This document shows positions 16,624 to 25,949 of a DNA stretch of 64,000 nucleotides, in pieces. The notes below the pieces were generated by a model. The model was not told the DNA's origin and ran no database searches. It saw nothing but the letters and a program-made list of their open reading frames with translations. The first letter of the stretch is position 1; each line of letters opens with the position of its first letter. Location: contig NC_011244.1 of the NCBI RefSeq assembly GCF_000019705.1, positions 496,001 to 560,000 on the forward strand. Reading direction: 5' to 3'. The stretch is from Borrelia recurrentis A1 (GTDB lineage: Bacteria > Spirochaetota > Spirochaetia > Borreliales > Borreliaceae). Made by a program: the position numbers and the translations under genes.

Positions 16624-16642
16624 AGGATAAAAGGTATTTTTT

Positions 16643-18001
16643 ATGTCAACAAGTAAAACAAAAATTAGAAAATTAATATTAGAAGGTAATTTGTACTTAG
16701 TATTTTTGTTTATAAGTTTTCCTATTATGGTAACCAATCTTCTTCAGTCTTGTTATGAACTTGTAGATATGTTTTATGTTGGGAAACTTGGTGCTATGCC
16801 TCTTGCAGCATTGTCTCTTACTGGTCCTATTAATTTCCTTATTATGGTTTTTGCCATGGGGATGGCTACAGGAAGTGTGTCATTAATGTCTAGATCTATT
16901 GGAGAGAAGACCTTTTCTAAATTTTCAAAATATGCTGGGCAGTTAATTTTTTTAAATTTTATATTTTCTTTATTTGTTGCAATTTTAATTTTTATATTTA
17001 TAGATTCTATTTTAGAACTTGTGGGTGTAAGGGGTGAGCTTAAAGAACTTACAAGGTCGTATTTTTATGTTATAGTTTATGGAATACCCGTTATGTTTCT
17101 CAGTATTTCCGTTGTGTATATATTGAATTCTCAAGGAGAAACTGTTGTTGCGATGTTTTTGATTTTAGTCGCAAATATTATTAATTTTTTTCTTAACCCA
17201 ATCTTAATGTTTACTTTGGGTTTAGGTATTGCTGGTGCTGCTTGGTCTACGCTTTTATCTAAATTAATTACAGTTTTGTCCTATCTTTTTTTTACATATA
17301 GATTAAATTGTGGACTTAAAGTGCATTTTAAAGATATTATTCCAGATATTAATGTAATAAGAAAAATTATTAGTTTGGGATTGCCGGCAGCTTTTGGTCA
17401 AGTTATGGCCTCTTTATCTTTTTTGATTTTTAATCATATTGTAATTCAAATTAGTTCCAAATTTTTAGCTGCTTATGGCATGGTAAATAATATTATTTCT
17501 TTTTTACTTCTTCCTGGAATGAGTATTGGTACTGGAATTATTTCAATTGTTGGACAAAATCTTGGTGCAAAAAATATAATGAGAGTAAGAGATATTTTAA
17601 AAAAAGGGTTTTTTGTTACTCTAGTAATAATGCTTACCGTTGCATCTTTTATCATGTCTTTTAAAGATGTTATAATAGCTCTTTTTACATTTGATTTAGA
17701 AGTTATTAAGTATGCTAATGGTTATTTATCATTGGCAGTTATTGGAACTGTTGGATTTGGTTTGCAACAAGTTTTTTTAGGTGTATTAGTAGGTTCAGGG
17801 CTGACAAAGCTGGTTATGATTGTTGTTTGTATTCGTCTCTGGATTATTCGTTTACCAACTGTTTTTATATTGCAATATTTTGGGATTGTGGAAGATTCAT
17901 TAGGTTATGCTTTTATAATTTCAAACTATTTGGCTTTAATTATTTTATTATTTGTAACTTTAACTAGATATGGACAGATATGCAATAAGAGTAATATGTG
18001 A
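16643..18001 (+). CDS. MATE family efflux transporter
   Basis: This 452-residue integral membrane protein has about 12 hydrophobic segments in two similar halves. It shows the MATE signature early in the first half (FPIMVTNLLQSCYELVDMFY, then GAMPLAALSLTGP) and a matching one in the second half (LGLPAAFGQVMASLSF, then GIISIVGQNLGAKN). MATE proteins export cationic drugs or metabolites using Na+ or H+ gradients. The substrate is unknown. It is a single-gene unit, convergent with a small lipoprotein gene. Confidence 0.92.
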   Translation: MSTSKTKIRKLILEGNLYLVFLFISFPIMVTNLLQSCYELVDMFYVGKLGAMPLAALSLTGPINFLIMVFAMGMATGSVSLMSRSIGEKTFSKFSKYAGQLIFLNFIFSLFVAILIFIFIDSILELVGVRGELKELTRSYFYVIVYGIPVMFLSISVVYILNSQGETVVAMFLILVANIINFFLNPILMFTLGLGIAGAAWSTLLSKLITVLSYLFFTYRLNCGLKVHFKDIIPDINVIRKIISLGLPAAFGQVMASLSFLIFNHIVIQISSKFLAAYGMVNNIISFLLLPGMSIGTGIISIVGQNLGAKNIMRVRDILKKGFFVTLVIMLTVASFIMSFKDVIIALFTFDLEVIKYANGYLSLAVIGTVGFGLQQVFLGVLVGSGLTKLVMIVVCIRLWIIRLPTVFILQYFGIVEDSLGYAFIISNYLALIILLFVTLTRYGQICNKSNM

Positions 18002-18147
18002 AGTTGTATCGTTGTTTTTGTGAGGCAGTATTTTATACATACTTTTATTTAATTGAATATTCATAAAAGTGATCTTTTGAATATTAATCTTCTTTTAGAA
18101 AGATATAAAATATGTTTTTTTGTTGCTTATTGACATTGATATTTAAG

Positions 18148-18471
18148 TTAAATGTTTTTTTCTCCTGCTTTAATGCCTTCTTGAATTATATGCCCGGTTT
18201 TATTTCCTTTTTTAAAGATTGCTAGTGAGTTTTGCTTTATATCTATTTTTTTGTTGTTTTTAAGAGTGATAATTAATTTGTTTTTTTTATTAGTCTTAAA
18301 TCTTATAATTTCAATTTTTTCTGTATTTTTCTTTATATTAACAATATAAGTAATTTCTCTGCCTGTTTCTTTTGATTTGACATCATTATTTTTGATGCAT
18401 GAGATATTTATGAAAATAATAAGTATGATGCTATTCTTTAATAGTTTGTATTTTAACTTAAATTGTGACAT
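18148..18471 (-). CDS. Small lipoprotein, unknown function
   Basis: This 107-residue product has a basic N-terminus, a hydrophobic run and the lipobox-like INISC (residues 21-25), so lipid attachment is likely. The mature part is lysine-rich (KKNTEKIEIIRFKTNKKNK) with short beta-type stretches. I recognise no family. It stands alone on the minus strand between a MATE transporter and the tuf promoter region. Confidence 0.6.
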   Translation of the reverse strand: MSQFKLKYKLLKNSIILIIFINISCIKNNDVKSKETGREITYIVNIKKNTEKIEIIRFKTNKKNKLIITLKNNKKIDIKQNSLAIFKKGNKTGHIIQEGIKAGEKNI

Positions 18472-18564
18472 AGTGTTATATTATCTTAGCCTTTAATATT
18501 AATCTTAGATATATTTTGAATTTTAATAATTTAGTTATAGCATTGATTGCTCAATTCTTTTTTA

Positions 18565-18625
18565 TTGACTAATATTTAATATTAATATATTATATATTGA
18601 CTATATTTTGAATAATGTGTATACT
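18565..18625 (+). promoter_or_regulatory. Tandem promoters of the tuf/ribosomal protein cluster
   Basis: Two well-spaced sets are visible. P1 has TTGACT (18565-18570) and TATTAT (18588-18593), 17 bp apart. P2 has TTGACT (18597-18602) and TATACT (18620-18625), also 17 bp apart, preceded by TGTG. P2 is the better match, and its start would fall near 18632. No other promoter of similar quality is seen before rplQ. Confidence 0.75.
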
Positions 18626-18631
18626 AATGGA

Positions 18632-18818
18632 GTTGTTAAGAATTCTTTTAGAAAAACACGGTAATCGGGTCAATTTCTAAGAAAATGTGTTTTTTTAATA
18701 ATGGTTTTATTTTATATAATGTTATTATCCTTTAGTAAAGGAACAAATTGGAATTCTTAAGTTAAGAATTTTGAAGAATAGATGAAGATTTAGAGTGCAA
18801 ATTTTTGGGAGGTGATTC
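18632..18818 (+). promoter_or_regulatory. Long structured leader of tuf mRNA
   Basis: About 187 nt separate the P2 start from the tuf ATG. AAAAACAC (18652-18659) pairs GTGTTTTT (18687-18694) and the T run continues, as in an attenuator. TCCTTT (18728-18733) pairs AAAGGA (18737-18742). AATTCTTAA and TTAAGAATT (18752-18770) are nearly palindromic. TTAAGAATTC near 18637 could instead pair GAATTCTTAA at 18751-18760, giving mutually exclusive folds. The regulatory reading is an inference. Confidence 0.4.
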
Positions 18819-20003
18819 ATGGCTAAGGAAATTTTTCAAAGAACAAAGCCACATATGAATGTTGGTACAATAGGGCATGTTGACCATGGTAAGACAACAT
18901 TAACAGCGGCTATTAGTATTTATTGTTCAAAGGTAAATAAAGATGCTAAAGCTCTTAAGTATGAAGATATTGATAATGCGCCTGAAGAGAAGGCAAGAGG
19001 AATAACAATTAATGCTAGACATATTGAATATGAAACTGCAAATCGACATTATGCCCATGTTGATTGTCCTGGGCATGCTGACTATATTAAAAACATGATT
19101 ACAGGTGCAGCTCAGATGGATGCTGCAATATTATTGGTTGCTGCTGATAGTGGTGCAGAACCTCAAACAAAAGAGCATTTGCTCCTTGCACAAAGAATGG
19201 GAATAAAGAAAATAATAGTGTTTCTAAACAAACTAGATTTGGCAGATCCTGAACTTGTGGAGCTTGTTGAAGTTGAGGTTTTGGAACTTGTTGAGAAATA
19301 TGGATTTCCTAGTGATACACCAATAGTAAAAGGTTCAGCTTTTGGAGCTATGTCAAATCCTGATGATCCAGAAGCTACAAAATGCATAAAAGAACTTCTT
19401 GAAACTATGGATAATTATTTTGATCTTCCAGAAAGAGATATTGATAAACCATTTTTGCTTGCTATTGAAGATGTTTTCTCTATTTCTGGACGTGGTACAG
19501 TTGCTACTGGTCGTATTGAGAGAGGTGTTATTAAGGTTGGACAAGAAGTTGAGATTGTTGGAATTAGAGAAACCAGAAAGACAACCGTTACTGGTGTTGA
19601 AATGTTTCAAAAGATTCTTGAACAAGGTGAAGCAGGGGATAATGTTGGTCTTTTATTAAGAGGTGTTGATAAAAAAGATATTGAGAGAGGTCAGGTTATT
19701 GCTGCTCTTGGTACAATTACTCCTCACAAAAAATTTAAGGCTTCTATATATTGTTTAACTAAAGAAGAAGGTGGAAGACATAAACCGTTCTTTTCAGGAT
19801 ATAGACCTCAATTTTTCTTTAGAACAACAGATGTTACAGGTATGGTTAGTCTTGAGGGTAAAGAGATGGTTATGCCTGGAGATAATGTTGATATTGTTGT
19901 TGAGCTTATATCTTCAATAGCGATGGATAAAAATGTTGAATTTGCTGTTAGAGAGGGCGGTAGAACAGTTGCTTCAGGAAGAATTCTGGAAATATTGGAA
20001 TAG
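18819..20003 (+). CDS. tuf: Elongation factor Tu
   Basis: EF-Tu delivers aminoacyl-tRNA to the ribosome as a GTP complex. The 394-residue protein shows G1 [11 protein letters not shown]3 [13 protein letters not shown]4 NKLD (rather than the more common NKCD or NKVD) and the domain 2 and 3 motifs [13 protein letters not shown] and [21 protein letters not shown] lies seven bases before the ATG. It opens the large ribosomal operon, with rpsJ following after a 45-bp gap that holds a hairpin. Confidence 0.98.
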   Translation: MAKEIFQRTKPHMNVGTIGHVDHGKTTLTAAISIYCSKVNKDAKALKYEDIDNAPEEKARGITINARHIEYETANRHYAHVDCPGHADYIKNMITGAAQMDAAILLVAADSGAEPQTKEHLLLAQRMGIKKIIVFLNKLDLADPELVELVEVEVLELVEKYGFPSDTPIVKGSAFGAMSNPDDPEATKCIKELLETMDNYFDLPERDIDKPFLLAIEDVFSISGRGTVATGRIERGVIKVGQEVEIVGIRETRKTTVTGVEMFQKILEQGEAGDNVGLLLRGVDKKDIERGQVIAALGTITPHKKFKASIYCLTKEEGGRHKPFFSGYRPQFFFRTTDVTGMVSLEGKEMVMPGDNVDIVVELISSIAMDKNVEFAVREGGRTVASGRILEILE

Positions 20004-20010
20004 TGTAGGG

Positions 20011-20033
20011 TTTAGAGATTTTTTGTCTCTAAA
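20011..20033 (+). other. Perfect hairpin between tuf and rpsJ
   Basis: TTTAGAGA (20011-20018) and TCTCTAAA (20026-20033) form an eight-pair stem with loop TTTTTTG. No T run follows, so it is not a typical intrinsic terminator. It may be a processing site, an mRNA-stabilising end for tuf, or a partial attenuator that sets a tuf excess over the ribosomal genes. The rpsJ Shine-Dalgarno AGGAG begins four bases after the stem. Confidence 0.55.
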
Positions 20034-20048
20034 GTTTAGGAGAATAAA

Positions 20049-20360
20049 TTGATTACTAAAGATAAGATACGGGTAAGGCTTTTTAGTTTTGATGTTAAGA
20101 TATTAGATCAGAGTGCTGAGTCTATTGTTAGGGCTGTTCAAAAGTCTAAAACACAGATTAAAGGTCCAATTCCTTTGCCGACAAAAATAAAGAAGTATAC
20201 TGTTTTGCGTTCTCCTCATGTTAATAAAAAATCAAGAGAACAGTTTGAAATGAGAACCCATAAGAGGCTTATTGATATTTTAGAGCCTACTTCTGCTTTG
20301 ATGGACTCTTTGATGAAATTGGAGCTTCCTGCAGGAGTGGAGGTTGATATTAAACAGTAA
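20049..20360 (+). CDS. rpsJ: 30S ribosomal protein S10
   Basis: S10 sits in the small subunit head and also serves as NusE in antitermination. The start is TTG 20049 with AGGAG seven bases upstream. The 103-residue product is full length, with [20 protein letters not shown] at the N-terminus and the diagnostic [20 protein letters not shown] and RTHKRLIDI. It is the first ribosomal protein gene of the S10 block. Confidence 0.97.
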   Translation: MITKDKIRVRLFSFDVKILDQSAESIVRAVQKSKTQIKGPIPLPTKIKKYTVLRSPHVNKKSREQFEMRTHKRLIDILEPTSALMDSLMKLELPAGVEVDIKQ

Positions 20361-20393
20361 TAGATTTTTAAGTTATGAATTTGAGGTGTTTTA

Positions 20394-21023
20394 ATGTTCG
20401 GATTGATTGGAAAAAAAGTTGGCATGACGCAGGTCTTTCAAAGCAATGGAATTGTGGTACCTGTGACGGTGATAGAGTTTGAACCCAATTATGTTATAGG
20501 CAAAAAAACAATGGAGAGAGATGGGTATGATGCCCTTATAATGGGTTCTGTCGATCTTAAGGGTTCTAAAGTTTCAAGACCTATAAAAGGTCAATATAAA
20601 AAATTAGAAAATATTGAACCTAAAAGATATGTGATAGAATTTAAAGGTCTTAAAGGTTATGATGCTGGTGATGAGGTTGGACTTGATGCTTTTAGAGAGA
20701 TTAAATATGTAGATATTACTGGTACTACCAAGGGTAAAGGTTTTCAGGGAGCTATGAAAAGACATAATTTTAGTGGTGGTCCATCTTCTCATGGTTCTAA
20801 ATTTCATAGGCATCTTGGTGGTACAGGTCAAGCTACTACACCTGCTAGAACTTTTAAGGGAACTAAAATGGCTGGCAGAATGGGTGGTGAACAACAAACT
20901 ATTCAAAATCTTGAAATTGTTTTTATTGATGAGGAAAAAAGAGCCATTTTGGTTAAAGGAGCTGTACCAGGAGTTAAGGGTTCTTTTGTTATTGTTAAAA
21001 AGGCAAAAAAAGTAGGTATTTAG
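20394..21023 (+). CDS. rplC: 50S ribosomal protein L3
   Basis: L3 is an early 23S rRNA-binding protein near the peptidyl transferase centre. The 209-residue product starts IGKKVGMTQVF and carries the conserved loop KGKGFQGAMKRHNFSGG and the C-terminal MAGRMGGEQQTIQNLEI. Length is normal. It follows rpsJ by 33 bp, and rplD begins one base after its stop. Confidence 0.97.
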   Translation: MFGLIGKKVGMTQVFQSNGIVVPVTVIEFEPNYVIGKKTMERDGYDALIMGSVDLKGSKVSRPIKGQYKKLENIEPKRYVIEFKGLKGYDAGDEVGLDAFREIKYVDITGTTKGKGFQGAMKRHNFSGGPSSHGSKFHRHLGGTGQATTPARTFKGTKMAGRMGGEQQTIQNLEIVFIDEEKRAILVKGAVPGVKGSFVIVKKAKKVGI

Positions 21024-21024
21024 T

Positions 21025-21654
21025 ATGGAAAGAAAAGTTTTTTCTAAAGATGGACAAGAACTTAGAACTATAGATTTGGATGATGGAGTTTTCAATATAG
21101 ATGTTAGTTATGGTTCTATATATAATGCTATTAATAATGAGCTAGCTAATCTTAGAGTTGGTACAGCTTCAACTAAGACTAGAGCTGAGGTTAGAGGTAG
21201 TTCAAAAAAGCCTTGGAAACAAAAAGGTACGGGACGTGCTAGAGTTGGAACTAGAAGGAATCCAGTTTGGGTTGGTGGAGGTATAGCTTTGGGTCCAAAG
21301 CCAAGGGATTATAGTTATAAGCTTCCAAAAAAAGTTAAACGACTTGCTTTTAAATCTGTTTTAAGTCTATGTGCATCTGTGGATGATAGACTTAAAGTTG
21401 TTGAAAATTTTACTATTGACTCAGGAAAGACAAAAGAGCTTGCTTTAATAATAAAGAATTTTATAAAACATAATGGAAGAACAGTTATTTTATTGGGTAA
21501 TGACGATCAGATGATCAAGAGAGCAGGAAAGAATATAAGGGATTTGAAGATTTTATCTTTTAATAGACTTAGGGTTGTTGATTTATTTTATACTAAAAAT
21601 TTAATAGCTCTTGAATCTGCTATTAATGGGCTTAATGAGCTTTATGTTAAATAA
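21025..21654 (+). CDS. rplD: 50S ribosomal protein L4
   Basis: L4 lines the polypeptide exit tunnel. In enteric bacteria it also represses the S10 operon, but no such site can be shown here. The 209-residue product carries the extended loop with the motif KPWKQKGTGRARVGTRRNPV and the C-terminal Rossmann-like part VILLGNDD. It lies between rplC and rplW with short gaps. Confidence 0.97.
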   Translation: MERKVFSKDGQELRTIDLDDGVFNIDVSYGSIYNAINNELANLRVGTASTKTRAEVRGSSKKPWKQKGTGRARVGTRRNPVWVGGGIALGPKPRDYSYKLPKKVKRLAFKSVLSLCASVDDRLKVVENFTIDSGKTKELALIIKNFIKHNGRTVILLGNDDQMIKRAGKNIRDLKILSFNRLRVVDLFYTKNLIALESAINGLNELYVK

Positions 21655-21675
21655 AATGGATAGTAAGGATGATTT

Positions 21676-21972
21676 ATGAAAGTTTATGATATAATAATTT
21701 CGCCTATGCTTACTGAGAAGACTAATATTCAAAGAGAAAATATGAATGTTTATGCTTTTAAAGTTAAAAAACAGGCAAATAAGAAGGAAATTGGTGCTGC
21801 AATTAAAGAGCTTTTTAATGTTACTCCAATATCATGTAATTTGCTTAATGTTAAGAGCAAGGTTAAAACAGTTGTCTCAAGAAAAGGTTATCCTATTGGC
21901 AGAGGGAAAACTTCTTCATGGAAAAAAGCGTATGTTTATCTTAAAAAAGAAGATAAGATAGATATTTTTTAG
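21676..21972 (+). CDS. rplW: 50S ribosomal protein L23
   Basis: L23 sits at the tunnel exit and docks SRP and trigger factor. The 98-residue product shows the N-terminal DIIISPMLTEKTN and the family core YAFKVKKQANKKEIGAAIKE, with a basic loop (RKGYPIGRGKTSSWKKAYV). AAGGAT precedes the ATG. Length and position in the S10 order are normal. Confidence 0.97.
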   Translation: MKVYDIIISPMLTEKTNIQRENMNVYAFKVKKQANKKEIGAAIKELFNVTPISCNLLNVKSKVKTVVSRKGYPIGRGKTSSWKKAYVYLKKEDKIDIF

Positions 21973-21990
21973 TGGTTTTGGAGAAAAAAT

Positions 21991-22824
21991 ATGGGGATTA
22001 AGATTTATAGGCCAAAAACTTCGTCTTTACGTTATAAGACAACTTTATCTTTTGATGAGTTAAGTAAGGGTAATGACCCTTTGAAGTCTTTAACTAAAGG
22101 GAAGGTATCTAGGGCTGGGAGAGATTCTTCTGGAAGAATTAGTGTTAGGAGAAGAGGTGGAGGACATAAGAGACGTTATAGGGAAATTGATTTTGCCAGA
22201 AGGGATAAATTTGGTATACCTGCTAGAGTTGCAGCTATTGAGTACGACCCAAATAGAAGCCCTAATATAGCTTTGCTTGTATATAGAGATGGAGATAAAA
22301 GGTATATTATTGCTCCAAAAGGAGTTAAGGTTGGTGATATTTTGGAGAGTGGTCCAAATGCCCCAATAAAGATTGGTAATGCATTGCCGCTTGAAAATAT
22401 TCCTGTTGGTAAGATGGTTCACAACATTGAACTTAATATTGGAAAGGGTGGACAGCTTGTAAGAGGTGCTGGTGGATATGCTATGATTATTGCTTCTGAT
22501 GGAGATTATGTAACAGTTAAGCTTCCATCAGGTGAAATGAGAATGATTTTTAAGAAGTGCATAGCGACTCTTGGAGAAGTTGGTAATGAAGATTATATGA
22601 ATGTTTCTATTGGTAAAGCTGGTAAGAGTAGGTGGCTTGGTAGAAGACCTAAAGTTAGAGGTGTTGCCATGAATCCTATAGATCATCCACATGGAGGTGG
22701 AGAAGGTAAAACTTCTGGTGGTCGACATCCTGTATCTCCTTGGGGGCAGCCAGCTAAGGGATATAAGACTCGAAAAAAGAATAAGTATTCAGATAAATTT
22801 ATCGTCAAAAGAAGAAATAATTAG
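21991..22824 (+). CDS. rplB: 50S ribosomal protein L2
   Basis: L2 is needed for subunit joining and peptidyl transferase activity. The 277-residue product has the N-terminal [11 protein letters not shown], the OB-fold core [20 protein letters not shown] and the C-terminal loop [19 protein letters not shown] that reaches the catalytic centre, with its conserved histidine present. GGAG lies seven bases before the ATG. Confidence 0.98.
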   Translation: MGIKIYRPKTSSLRYKTTLSFDELSKGNDPLKSLTKGKVSRAGRDSSGRISVRRRGGGHKRRYREIDFARRDKFGIPARVAAIEYDPNRSPNIALLVYRDGDKRYIIAPKGVKVGDILESGPNAPIKIGNALPLENIPVGKMVHNIELNIGKGGQLVRGAGGYAMIIASDGDYVTVKLPSGEMRMIFKKCIATLGEVGNEDYMNVSIGKAGKSRWLGRRPKVRGVAMNPIDHPHGGGEGKTSGGRHPVSPWGQPAKGYKTRKKNKYSDKFIVKRRNN

Positions 22825-22833
22825 GAGTGTGTA

Positions 22834-23112
22834 GTGGCAAGATCTATTAAAAAAGGACCTTTTATAGAAAAGAGTCTTTATCAGAAAGTTTTAGCTTCTT
22901 CTGGTAAGGAGAAAAGGGTTGTAATTAAAACCTATTCTAGGGCCTCAACAATAATTCCTGAAATGGTAAGTCTTACTATATCTGTTTACAATGGGAAATC
23001 TTTTATTCCTGTGTATATTACTGAGGATCTTGTTGGGCATAAGCTTGGAGAATTTTCACCTACAAGAATTTTTAGAGGGCATGCTAAATCAGATAAGAAG
23101 GGGAGGAAATAG
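22834..23112 (+). CDS. rpsS: 30S ribosomal protein S19
   Basis: S19 binds 16S rRNA in the head with S13 and contacts the A-site finger. The start is GTG 22834 with AGGAG six bases upstream. The 92-residue product shows [30 protein letters not shown] and the diagnostic [10 protein letters not shown] near the C-terminus. It is full length. Confidence 0.97.
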   Translation: MARSIKKGPFIEKSLYQKVLASSGKEKRVVIKTYSRASTIIPEMVSLTISVYNGKSFIPVYITEDLVGHKLGEFSPTRIFRGHAKSDKKGRK

Positions 23113-23118
23113 AGGTTT

Positions 23119-23481
23119 ATGTTTGTGAATAAAAAATATACTGCTAAGGGCAAAAATTTGCCATCTTCTCCAAAAAAGGTGAGACCTATAGCTAATAATA
23201 TACGAGGCAAGCCTTATAACGAAGCTATTGCAATATTGTGCTCTATGCCTAATAAAGGAGCTAAACTTTTGGGAAAAGTAGTTAAATCGGCAGCGTCAAA
23301 TGCTATGTATCATAATAGAAATCTTTCTGAAGATATGATATTTGTAAAGACAGTTATGGTAGATGATGGGAGAAAGCGTAGAAGCATTTGGCCTAGAGCT
23401 AGAGGTAGAGCAGATAGGCTTATTAATAGAAGTTGTCATATTTTTGTTGAAGTTTATGAAAAGATGTATGGTGGAGAATAG
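23119..23481 (+). CDS. rplV: 50S ribosomal protein L22
   Basis: L22 lines the exit tunnel, and its beta hairpin is a known macrolide-resistance site. The 120-residue product shows AKGKNLPSSPKKVRPIANNI, then VVKSAASNAMYH, and the tunnel hairpin RKRRSIWPRARGRADRL. ATG 23119 is kept, but in-frame GTG 23125 has better spacing to AGAGG and remains possible. Confidence 0.96.
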   Translation: MFVNKKYTAKGKNLPSSPKKVRPIANNIRGKPYNEAIAILCSMPNKGAKLLGKVVKSAASNAMYHNRNLSEDMIFVKTVMVDDGRKRRSIWPRARGRADRLINRSCHIFVEVYEKMYGGE

Positions 23482-23484
23482 GAT

Positions 23485-24315
23485 ATGGGTCAAAAAGTAC
23501 ATCCTTACAGTTTAAGAATTAAAATTAATAGGGATTGGAAATCAAAGTGGTATTTTGATAAGAAATTATATTCTGAAATTCTTCACGAGGATTTCTTAAT
23601 AAGACGAGAAACTATGAAATTTCTTAAAGGAATTAAATTTGATATTTCTGATATAGAAATCATTAGAAATAATCTTCAAAGAGTGACTGTAGTAATTTCT
23701 ACTCCAAGACCCGGTTCTGTTATTGGTGTTAAAGGTGCTAATCTTGAAAAAATTGGTCAATTGTTAACTAGAAAAGTATCTAAAAAAATTAATATTAAAA
23801 TAAAAGAGATTAAGAAGCCAGAGTTTGATGCACAAATTGTTGCTAATGGCATAGCAAAACAGTTGGAAAATAGAGCTTCTTATAGGAAACTTTTAAAATC
23901 TTCACTCTTGTCTTCTATTTCTAAAGGTATTCAAGGTATAAAAATTAAAGTTTCAGGTAGACTTGGTGGGGCTGAGATTGCTAGAAGTTTTGAAGTTAAA
24001 GAAGGACGAATTCCTTTGCATACTCTTAGAGCAAATATAGATTATGGTTTTGCCGAAGCTTATACAACTTATGGTGTTATTGGTGTTAAAGTTTGGTTAT
24101 TTAAGGGCGAAATTTTAGGAAAGCAAATCAATTCAGATGCGGGACAAGTAATTAATAGGAAACCTTCAAAAGATAAGGTTGAGCGTTTTGATAAGGGTAA
24201 AATCGATGATAAGGGTAGAAAGGTTGTAAATGACGATAAATTTTCTAGAGAGAAATTAGAAATTGGATCTAGATCTAAGAATGATTTTAAAAATAAAAAT
24301 GATTCTGATATCTAG
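23485..24315 (+). CDS. rpsC: 30S ribosomal protein S3 with charged C-terminal tail
   Basis: S3 forms part of the mRNA entry tunnel. The 276-residue product starts GQKVHPYSLRI, contains a KH domain with PGSVIGVKGANLEKIG, and has the core ending YGVIGVKVWLFKGEILG. About 60 extra residues follow, rich in Lys, Asp and Arg and without hydrophobic core positions, so the tail is probably disordered. Typical bacterial S3 is 210-235 residues. Confidence 0.97.
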   Translation: MGQKVHPYSLRIKINRDWKSKWYFDKKLYSEILHEDFLIRRETMKFLKGIKFDISDIEIIRNNLQRVTVVISTPRPGSVIGVKGANLEKIGQLLTRKVSKKINIKIKEIKKPEFDAQIVANGIAKQLENRASYRKLLKSSLLSSISKGIQGIKIKVSGRLGGAEIARSFEVKEGRIPLHTLRANIDYGFAEAYTTYGVIGVKVWLFKGEILGKQINSDAGQVINRKPSKDKVERFDKGKIDDKGRKVVNDDKFSREKLEIGSRSKNDFKNKNDSDI

Positions 24316-24333
24316 AATTTTAAGGAGCGTTAG

Positions 24334-24750
24334 ATGTTAAGTCCTAGAAAGGTTAAATATAGGAAAAAACAAAGGGGAAGACTTTCTGGAGAGGCTCAGA
24401 AGGGTAATAAAATATCTTTTGGGGAATATGGGCTAGTTTCTCTTGAGGCAGATTTTATTACTGCAAGACAAATTGAAGCAGCTCGTGTTGCTATGACTCG
24501 TAGGGTTAAGAGGGGAGGTAAGGTTTGGATTAGAATATTTCCAGATATACCTTATACTAAAAAGCCAGCTGAAACTAGGATGGGGAAAGGTAAGGGAGGA
24601 GTTGATCATTGGAATGCTCCTGTAAAACTTGGTACTGTTATGTTTGAAATCTCTGGTGTACCTAGAGAACTTGCTGAATCAGCTATGATGCTTGCTAGTT
24701 CTAAACTTCCAGTTAAGACTACATTTGTGGTAAGACGAGATTTGAGGTGA
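24334..24750 (+). CDS. rplP: 50S ribosomal protein L16
   Basis: L16 helps shape the A site of the large subunit and organises 5S rRNA contacts. The 138-residue product shows [39 protein letters not shown] and the conserved arginine loop in [13 protein letters not shown]. Length is normal. rpmC begins three bases after its stop. Confidence 0.97.
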   Translation: MLSPRKVKYRKKQRGRLSGEAQKGNKISFGEYGLVSLEADFITARQIEAARVAMTRRVKRGGKVWIRIFPDIPYTKKPAETRMGKGKGGVDHWNAPVKLGTVMFEISGVPRELAESAMMLASSKLPVKTTFVVRRDLR

Positions 24751-24753
24751 GTT

Positions 24754-24954
24754 ATGTTAAAAAATTTAAAAGATCTTACTCTTGAAGATATGAAAGTAAA
24801 AAGATTAACTTTAAAGAAAGAATATATGGATTTAAGATTTAAGACTGTGGTTGGGCATGTTGAGAATCCTTTAAAAAAAAGAGAGCTGAGGCGAGATATT
24901 GCAAGGCTTAATACGATAATTCATGAGTATGCAATAGGTATTAGGAAGGTTTAA
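24754..24954 (+). CDS. rpmC: 50S ribosomal protein L29
   Basis: L29 is a small two-helix protein near the tunnel exit, next to L23. The 66-residue product shows the N-terminal [20 protein letters not shown] and the second helix [14 protein letters not shown], as expected. TGAGGTGA overlapping the rplP stop supplies the ribosome binding site, so the two are translationally coupled. Confidence 0.95.
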   Translation: MLKNLKDLTLEDMKVKRLTLKKEYMDLRFKTVVGHVENPLKKRELRRDIARLNTIIHEYAIGIRKV

Positions 24955-24959
24955 GTGTT

Positions 24960-25214
24960 ATGGCAAGGGAAAATAAGAAAGAACTGATTGGAAAGGTTGT
25001 TAGTGATAAAATGAGCAAAACAGTAGTTGTTGAGATTGTTCAAAGAAAAATGCATCCTATCTATCATAAGTACTTAAAAGTTAGTAGAAGAGTTAAGGCT
25101 CATGATGAGAGAGAGGAATCGAAACTTGGTGATAAGGTGAAAATTGTTGAATCCCGACCTATTAGTAAAGAGAAAAGATGGAGACTTGTTGAAATTTTAG
25201 AGAGATCAAAATAA
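24960..25214 (+). CDS. rpsQ: 30S ribosomal protein S17
   Basis: S17 is an OB-fold primary binder of 16S rRNA in the small subunit body. The 84-residue product has [18 protein letters not shown], then [19 protein letters not shown] and the C-terminal [17 protein letters not shown]. Length is normal. A 47-bp gap to rplN follows and holds only a weak five-pair hairpin. Confidence 0.97.
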   Translation: MARENKKELIGKVVSDKMSKTVVVEIVQRKMHPIYHKYLKVSRRVKAHDEREESKLGDKVKIVESRPISKEKRWRLVEILERSK

Positions 25215-25261
25215 TTTCGATTATTTTTATATTAGAAATACAGAGATAGAGGAGATTAATT

Positions 25262-25630
25262 ATGGTACAGATGCAGACATATTTAACTGTTGCTGATAAT
25301 ACAGGTGGCAAAATAGCACAATGCATAAAAGTTCTTGGTGGAAGCAAGAGGCGATATGCTAAGGTTGGAGACATAATAGTTATTGCTGTAAAGCAAGCAA
25401 TTCCTAACTCTCCTGTTAAGAAAGGAGATGTGCATAAAGCCGTAATTATTAGAACGTCTAAAGAGATAAGACGCAAGAATGGCACTTATGTTCGATTTGA
25501 TGACAATGCATGTGTTATACTTGATGCTAATTTAAATCCAAGGGGTAAGAGAGTTTTTGGACCCGTTGCAAGAGAGCTAAGGGATGCTAATTTTATGAAA
25601 GTTGTCTCTTTGGCGTCAGAGGTGATATAA
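25262..25630 (+). CDS. rplN: 50S ribosomal protein L14
   Basis: L14 lies at the subunit interface and forms a bridge to 16S rRNA helix 14. The 122-residue product has [19 protein letters not shown], then [20 protein letters not shown] and [20 protein letters not shown] lies well placed before the ATG. It opens the spc-type half of the cluster. Confidence 0.97.
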
Positions 25631-25640
25631 GGGGCTATTT

Positions 25641-25946
25641 ATGAAAACAAAGTTGAGAGTTGGTGATAAAGTAAAGATCCTTTGTGGTAAAGATAGAGGT
25701 AAAGTTGGTGAAATTGCTAGCATAGATAGAAAAAAGTTTAAAGTTACTGTTAAATCTTGTAATATGATTAAGAAGGTTATAAAGGCAAGAACTCCTCAAG
25801 AGAAAGGAAAAATAATTGATAAGGAAGCACCTATGGATATTTCAAATGTGATGTTATTTTCTAATGGTGTGATTTCAAGAGTAGGAATTAAATTTGAGAA
25901 TAATGAGAAAAAGAGATATCTTAAAAAAAGTGGAGAGAATGTTTAG
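25641..25946 (+). CDS. rplX: 50S ribosomal protein L24
   Basis: L24 is an assembly initiator of the large subunit. The 101-residue product shows the KOW motif [20 protein letters not shown] and the downstream family stretch [18 protein letters not shown]. Length is normal. It starts ten bases after rplN, and rplE follows three bases after its stop. Confidence 0.97.
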
Positions 25947-25949
25947 ATT

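Noticed and set aside
20604-21095. Minus-strand open frame of 163 codons
   Set aside because: It lies antisense to rplC and the start of rplD, which are unmistakable. Its composition reflects the complement.
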